Part shown: one piece after another, positions 59,478 to 64,000 of the stretch
Layout of the letters: each line of letters opens with the position of its first letter
Position numbering within the stretch: position 1 is the first letter of the stretch
Assembly (NCBI GenBank): GCA_003833135.1
Contig: QZLH01000082.1
Location: 52,676-116,675 of the forward strand
Direction of reading: 5' to 3'
Origin: Oehlia diaphana
Lineage: Eukaryota; Glomeromycota; Glomeromycetes; Glomerales; Glomeraceae
DNA length: 64,000 nucleotides
Notes under the pieces: model-generated
Databases searched by the model: none
What the model was told of the DNA's origin: nothing
Seen by the model: the letters and a program-made list of their open reading frames with translations, nothing else
Program-made: the position numbers and the translations under genes

Positions 59478-61142
59478 CAGTGGCCATCAAAAATAACGCA
59501 CCACCCTAATTGCCAATCAAAAATCACGTGCATTATTTTTTGTACTTGATAAAATAAATACAAATTTAACTAAATTAAGAAATATACTCAACAATCTTTA
59601 CATCATACCAAATTTGGCTTAATTTATTGGTAAATTGTCACAAAGCTACGTATTTTATCACTTTTTAGTGGTGTGTTACTTATAACGGTTTATGTCAAAA
59701 CAAAATAATGGTGTTTTTTCGAAGACTTATATATATACTCAAAGAAAGTTTTCATAATATAAAGTGTTTATTAGTTATTTTAATATTTCTATTTAATTTT
59801 TTTTTTACTTCAAATATGTCAAACCGACTAACAATTGAACAAAAGGCTCGAGCACTTCAATTATTAGACTTGGGGCTTAGTTCAAGAGAAGTAGCCGCAA
59901 AAATTGGTGAAAATGTTCACCATACAAGTATTTTACGACTAAAAAAGAAGTATGAAGAGACTAATAGTATCAAAAACAAACTAAAATCTGGACGTCCATG
60001 CAAGTTAACTGACCGTGATGAAAGAATTATAGTTTGACGTATAATGACGGATGAGTGTTTCACAGCAGTAAGCATCCAAAAATCCCTAAAAGTTATTGAT
60101 AATATTGAAGTAAGTGAAAGCACAGTGCGCAGAGCATTAAATAGAAATGGATTATTTGCTCAGGTAAAATATAAGAAGCCTTTATTGTCAAAAACTTACC
60201 GTGAAAAATGATTGAAATTTGCACGAAAGTATAAGTCATAGACGGTGAGTGACTGGAATAAAGTTGTGTGGTCTGACGAGTCCAAATTTCAGATTTTTGG
60301 GTCAGACGGCCATGCTTAGTATTGCTGGAAAAAACCTGAAGAAGCTCTTACAATTCGGCATGTGAAGCCTACAGTTAAGTTTGGTGGGGAAAGTATCTTC
60401 GTATGGGGATGCTTTACCTTTCTTGGAGTGGGGTACTTATGTAAGATTGATGGTGGACTTGATGCTGAATTATATCAAAGAATTCTTGATGAAGACTTCT
60501 TAGAAACATTAAAATATTATGATTTAGACCGCTCAAATATAATTTTTCAACAGGATAACGATTCAAAGCACATGGCAAAACGTACTTTAGAATGGTTTGA
60601 GGTAAATAATATTCAGTTATTCAGTTGGCCACCTCAATCTCCAGATCTTAACCCTATTGAACACCTTTGGAATGATGTATACCGTCGTCTCAGACAGTTA
60701 AATATGGAAATTAGGGTAAGGATGTGCTATGGGAACATGTTTCAAAAATATGGAATGAAACATCATTAGAGGCATGTACAAAGTTAATAAATACAATGCC
60801 AGAAAGAATTAATGATGTTTTAAAAGCTGGAGGAGAGTATACAAGGTGGTAGTTTTATTTTTAAAAAGGAGTTTATAATTTATTTTAGCATATTTTTTTG
60901 TTAAATATAAAACAATAAATAAAATTCAATTGCCGTCAAAAGTAACGCACCAGCATTTTCTTACAAATTGTTGTATAATTTAAAATTCATCCAATTAAAA
61001 CACTCTAAAAATTATTTGTTTATTGCATCACATGATGAACTAAATATAGAAACTTATTCATTTTAATTGGGTTTAATTTGACAGATTTACACATGATTTT
61101 TGATTGGCAATTAAGGTGGTGCGTTATTTTTGATGGCCACTG
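59478..61142 (+). mobile_element. Complete Tc1/mariner element (1665 bp) with long inverted repeats and TA target duplication
   Basis: The ends are CAGTGGCCATCAAAAATAAC on the left and its exact inverse on the right. The inverted repeat extends about 52 bases with only two mismatches (both C versus T). TA flanks each end (59476-59477 and 61143-61144). The interior carries a transposase relic (next entry). Sharp ends and long matching repeats suggest relatively recent insertion, right beside the IS630-like relic. Confidence 0.93.
59816..60850 (+). pseudogene. Tc1/mariner transposase, inactivated (DD34E class)
   Basis: From the ATG at 59816 (MSNRLTIEQKARALQLLDLG) a homeodomain-like HTH is followed by SGRPCKLTDRDERI. 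Then come WSDESKFQIFGSDG (first Asp), GGESIFVWGCFTF, IIFQQDNDSKHMAKRT (second Asp) and WPPQSPDLNPIEHLWND (Glu), the canonical Tc1 order. Four in-frame stops occur at 60035, 60209, 60239 and 60317, each one transition away from Arg or Trp. One frameshift near 60715 precedes the C-terminus, where VLWEHVSKIWNE and LINTMPERINDVLKAGG continue to the stop at about 60850. This copy cannot make active protein. The inverted repeats are intact, so it could be moved in trans. Confidence 0.9.
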
Positions 61143-61144
61143 TA

Positions 61145-61730
61145 TATAATAAACTGGTCTAAAAGTCAAAAAGAAGCTGTAGATAAGTCTGCTAACACTA
61201 GTACTTCTGGAAAATCTTGGTTATTTACCAAGAAAAAATGCGTTATATTTGTTAGATTTTAAATATTTGGTAAAAATTGAGGTTTTTTTTAATTAAATGA
61301 TCGATACTGCATCAACCATTTTGAAATTGGCGATAATATATATTACCAGTAGAAATTTCACTTTTATATAAAATCTTACCTTAGGATTTGCTTAAATTCT
61401 ATTGGTTAATAATTAACTAAAAAGAAAAAAAAATCATAATAATGTAATATAAAATTTCCTTTTATAAAGATTGTTTAAAGTTGGGTTTGATCACATGATT
61501 TATAGATCGGTAAACTAGTTCGAAAAGCTATGCAAATAAAATTGTATAACGTTTTTTTTTTATTTTTATTTTTATTTTTATTTTTTTTCCTTTGAAATAA
61601 AAAAAAAATACAAAATATTTTAGTTTATAGCTTATAACTTTGAAGTATTTTTCTTTGAAGTTTCTTTTTCTTTTATTTAGGTTTCTTTTCTCCAAATTTT
61701 TTTAATAATATTCATACAATTTATATATTT
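61145..61730. other. Spacer with interspersed-repeat copy 3 (about 61335-61480)
   Basis: The segment 61335-61480 (CCAGTAGAAATTTCACTTTT, then GGATTTGCTTAAATTCTATT and GGTTAATAATTAACT) is the third copy of the dispersed repeat seen at 13790 and 8880. A short frame at about 61150-61260 (SQKEAVDKSANTSTSGKSW) has protein-like composition but no partner. Confidence 0.5.
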
Positions 61731-61731
61731 A

Positions 61732-64000
61732 ATGACTCCATTTGCTTCTAATAAAATAAACATACCTATATCTGAAATTTTAATCCTAATCAAAAACATT
61801 ATCTTCTCTTCAATGTTAATCAACCACTTGAATATTCAATAGAAGAATATGATAAAAAGTAGTGACCTCTCGTGTCAAATATATGGATTAGGTTTAACTA
61901 TAAAAATAATGTTAATGGAAATTCATGAAAAGTTTTTATTTGTCAGTTTAATAAACCTAATAAATCAAGTACCTGAAAAGAAGGTGTTTCAAATAAGAAA
62001 TGTCAAATAACAAAAATTCGGCCAGCTAATATGTATTCTGCAAATATCAAGGTTCAACATTATATTTCTGAATAAAAAGTACATATTGAACGGTTTCAAA
62101 ACTCATCTGGTCATTCACATGTTTTAGAAGAAAGCGAAAAGCTTAAGCATTCACAATTGTTTGAGATTTAGTTATACAAGAAGCTATAAAGAATTATAGA
62201 CCACCAGAAATTGTTAGTGCGGTAAAGGAGTATATAACTGACAAGCTAGATTTAGGAGAAAGTGTAAAGGAGTTAAGAAGGAAGAGGTTACAAACATAAA
62301 ATATAAAATACATGGATTTCTTGATGCATGCATATCTTATTGGTAATCTTAAATGAGAATTGAATATTCAAGAGGCTATTTCTTTTCTAGAAAAAGAAGA
62401 ATACTTAGTCAATTATTATGAAATTCCTCATTTATCCACTTACGGTTTTATTTTTATACATCCAGACCATATCAAAAATCTTGAGCAACATGGATGGTTA
62501 ACCCTTATAAATTCTATACACAAAACTAATAAATATGATTGTCATTTGTTTACCTTATATTAAAGATACTGCCTGAAACTTAGTAGTTTCCAAAACTGTC
62601 AAAACTAAAATTTGGTAAAATTATTTCTGAATTTTTTTATTTTTCAAAATTGGTAAAACTGATAAAACTAATCTGAAACTGGTAAAACTAATCCAAAATT
62701 TATAATTCCAAAATTATTACAAAATTTAACCAAAATTATTGATATAATCCTAACCATTTTTAGGATGTAATTCTGGCTAAGAAAATGATCAATATTAAAA
62801 TTTCCTTTTTGGAAAATTTGTATAATTATTGTGTAACTAATTTTTCCAATTTTACTGAAAATCAAAATTTTCTTTTTAGGAAGTTGATATAATATCATGT
62901 GATAAAATATCATAATTTTGGCCAAATTTTAATTTTGGCTAAAATTAGTAAGTTTTGGGCTAGTTTCAGGAGTTTTGGATTAGTTTTACCAGTTTTGGAA
63001 TAGTTTTAAAGTTTCGAATAGATTTCAGATTTAGTTCAGTTTCGGTTTCAGTTTTGGAAACTGAAAAATAGTTTCAGGCAGCATCTTTATCTTATATATT
63101 CGTAATTATTATAGATGTTGGGATGTTGGAGTTCACTTCTTTGTAAGTAATAAAAACAGTGATACTGTTACAAAAGGTTTAAAAATAATTAGGTGATTTG
63201 CACGTTATTAAAATCTAAGATATTTTTTCTCTGATCAGAGTAATATAGAATCTAATAGTATTAAGATGGTCTTTTCAAAACTTAAATACAGTGAGTAGGA
63301 GTGTGAAGTTATTTTTTGCACAGTGCATATCATGAGAGTCTGGATGAATAAAATCTATGATAAAAAGATAAGACAAAAAATGATTTATGCTATGCTGGGT
63401 GTGAAAATATTGTTCAAGAAGCATTAAATGAATGTTTAAATTCAATTATCAAGAAATATATTATGAGAAACTATGTAAAAAATACATATCAGTGGACGCT
63501 CTAGTCATGTTAACATTTTCCTCTTCTTTTACAGGTTACATCAACAAATTCTCTAGAATCATATCACAGTGAATTAAAAAGAACAACTTTTCCACAACAT
63601 GATTTAATTGGTATATTTTTTTATTAAGAGTTTCACTTATTTCTCACAAATTCTGATCAAAAATTTCAATAATATTTATCAGGTATATGTCAAAAGATAG
63701 TTGCACTTGATAAAAAAAAAGTACTGATTCAAAGCATATTGTTTATGAATTTCGCACTAAAAAAATTTTAGCTATTGGTATTGATGGTGAGATTTTTAAT
63801 GAAATTCATAAATTTCTATTCCCTGTTCAACAAATGCTCATTAATAAATTTGTGTTGTTAAAGAATGAATTGAAAAAGGTAAAGCACTGTCTGGACTTAC
63901 ATCTCTAAATTGTAACTGTTTATTTTTTTATCGATACTTGTTACCTTGCTGTCACATATTTTACGAAAATATGTATAGTACTATAAACAAATATTTGATG
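61732..64000 (+). pseudogene. MULE (Mutator-like) transposase relic, runs off the window end
   Basis: Recognisable blocks in order: LEYSIEEYDK and SNIWIRFNYKNN near 61840-61910; KVHIERFQNSSGHSHVLEES near 62080-62140; RPPEIVSAVKEYITDKLDLG and SVKELRRK near 62200-62285; and the MULE core GWLTLINSIHKTNKYDCHLF (62490-62553), containing the catalytic-Asp region. After a 530-bp insertion, IRNYYRCWDVGVHFFVS resumes, then a degraded middle. CNCLFFYRYLLPCCHIFYEN at the end of the window is a SWIM zinc finger. There are many stops and shifts. Tandem Trp codons appear converted to TAG TGA at 61860-61865. The element is clearly dead. Its 3' end lies outside the window. Confidence 0.85.
62561..63090. mobile_element. 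530-bp inverted-repeat insertion in the MULE, 7-bp target duplication CTTATAT
   Basis: The left end TAAAGATACTGCCTGAAAC and the inverted right end AAAGATGCTGCCTGAAAC match with one difference. Both are flanked by CTTATAT (62554-62560 and 63091-63097). Removing the element and one duplication reconnects the MULE reading frame without a shift. The interior is AT-rich with repeated GGTAAAACT/AGTTTTACC motifs and no transposase. A 7-8 bp duplication would suit an hAT-type or similar mobiliser. The superfamily is undetermined. Confidence 0.85.

Noticed and set aside
5820..61928. Reassignment of TGA to Trp
   Set aside because: The intact housekeeping genes use TGA as a normal stop (aldolase ends in TGA), and TAG also replaces Trp in the relics, so decay is the better explanation.

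Overview
The window reads as nuclear DNA of a very AT-rich filamentous fungus. An arbuscular mycorrhizal fungus close to Rhizophagus (Glomeromycotina) is my best guess. The basis is short introns of about 50-100 bases, strongly A/T-biased codons, fungal housekeeping genes embedded in repeat-rich DNA, and relics of repeat families (MULE, Tc1/mariner, IS630-like, LINE, SAM-domain multigene family) that I associate with that group. The assignment is inferred from the sequence alone.

Layout: 1-5500 holds one small two-exon gene that looks like a myristoylated stub of a protein-kinase N-lobe, then AT-rich DNA with a CATT microsatellite. 5520-17900 is repeat-dominated: a decayed LINE interrupted by a TA-flanked inverted-repeat element, tandem arrays, fold-back elements and a 717-base assembly gap inside an inverted-repeat element. 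17960-45710 is a gene-rich island. In order it carries class II fructose-bisphosphate aldolase (-), a CLASP-type microtubule regulator in 13 exons (-), COG8 (-), an unknown Ser/Thr-rich protein (+), a carotenoid oxygenase in 9 exons (+), an importin-11/Kap120-type karyopherin in 22 exons (-) and an O-GlcNAc-transferase-type glycosyltransferase (+). 46000-52200 is again inverted repeats and pyrimidine-rich DNA. 52243-54558 is a UFD1-domain protein with a central PPC-like domain, zinc fingers and a C-terminal UBA-like segment. 56570-64000 is a graveyard of mobile and multigene relics: a SAM-domain family pseudogene, an IS630-like transposase, a structurally complete Tc1/mariner element with inactivated transposase, and a MULE split by a 530-bp inverted-repeat insertion.

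I rebuilt the multi-exon genes by hand from splice signals. Every junction was checked for reading phase, and all but one gene close perfectly. The exception is the UFD1-like gene, whose second intron junction is one base out of frame. The most notable result is in the karyopherin gene: one intron starts ATATCCTT, has a TTCTTAAC branch site 11-12 bases from its end, and ends in AC. That is the signature of a U12-type (minor spliceosome) AT-AC intron. The same gene has two GC-AG introns.

The genes do not form a pathway. They are ordinary eukaryotic cell-biology genes (glycolysis, microtubules, Golgi tethering, nuclear transport, protein O-glycosylation, ubiquitin-linked proteolysis) next to each other by position. 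COG8 and the Ser/Thr-rich gene share a 308-bp divergent promoter region. Premature stops in the plus-strand mobile relics fall repeatedly at tryptophan codons (TGG to TGA or TAG), suggesting G:C to A:T decay of repeats.
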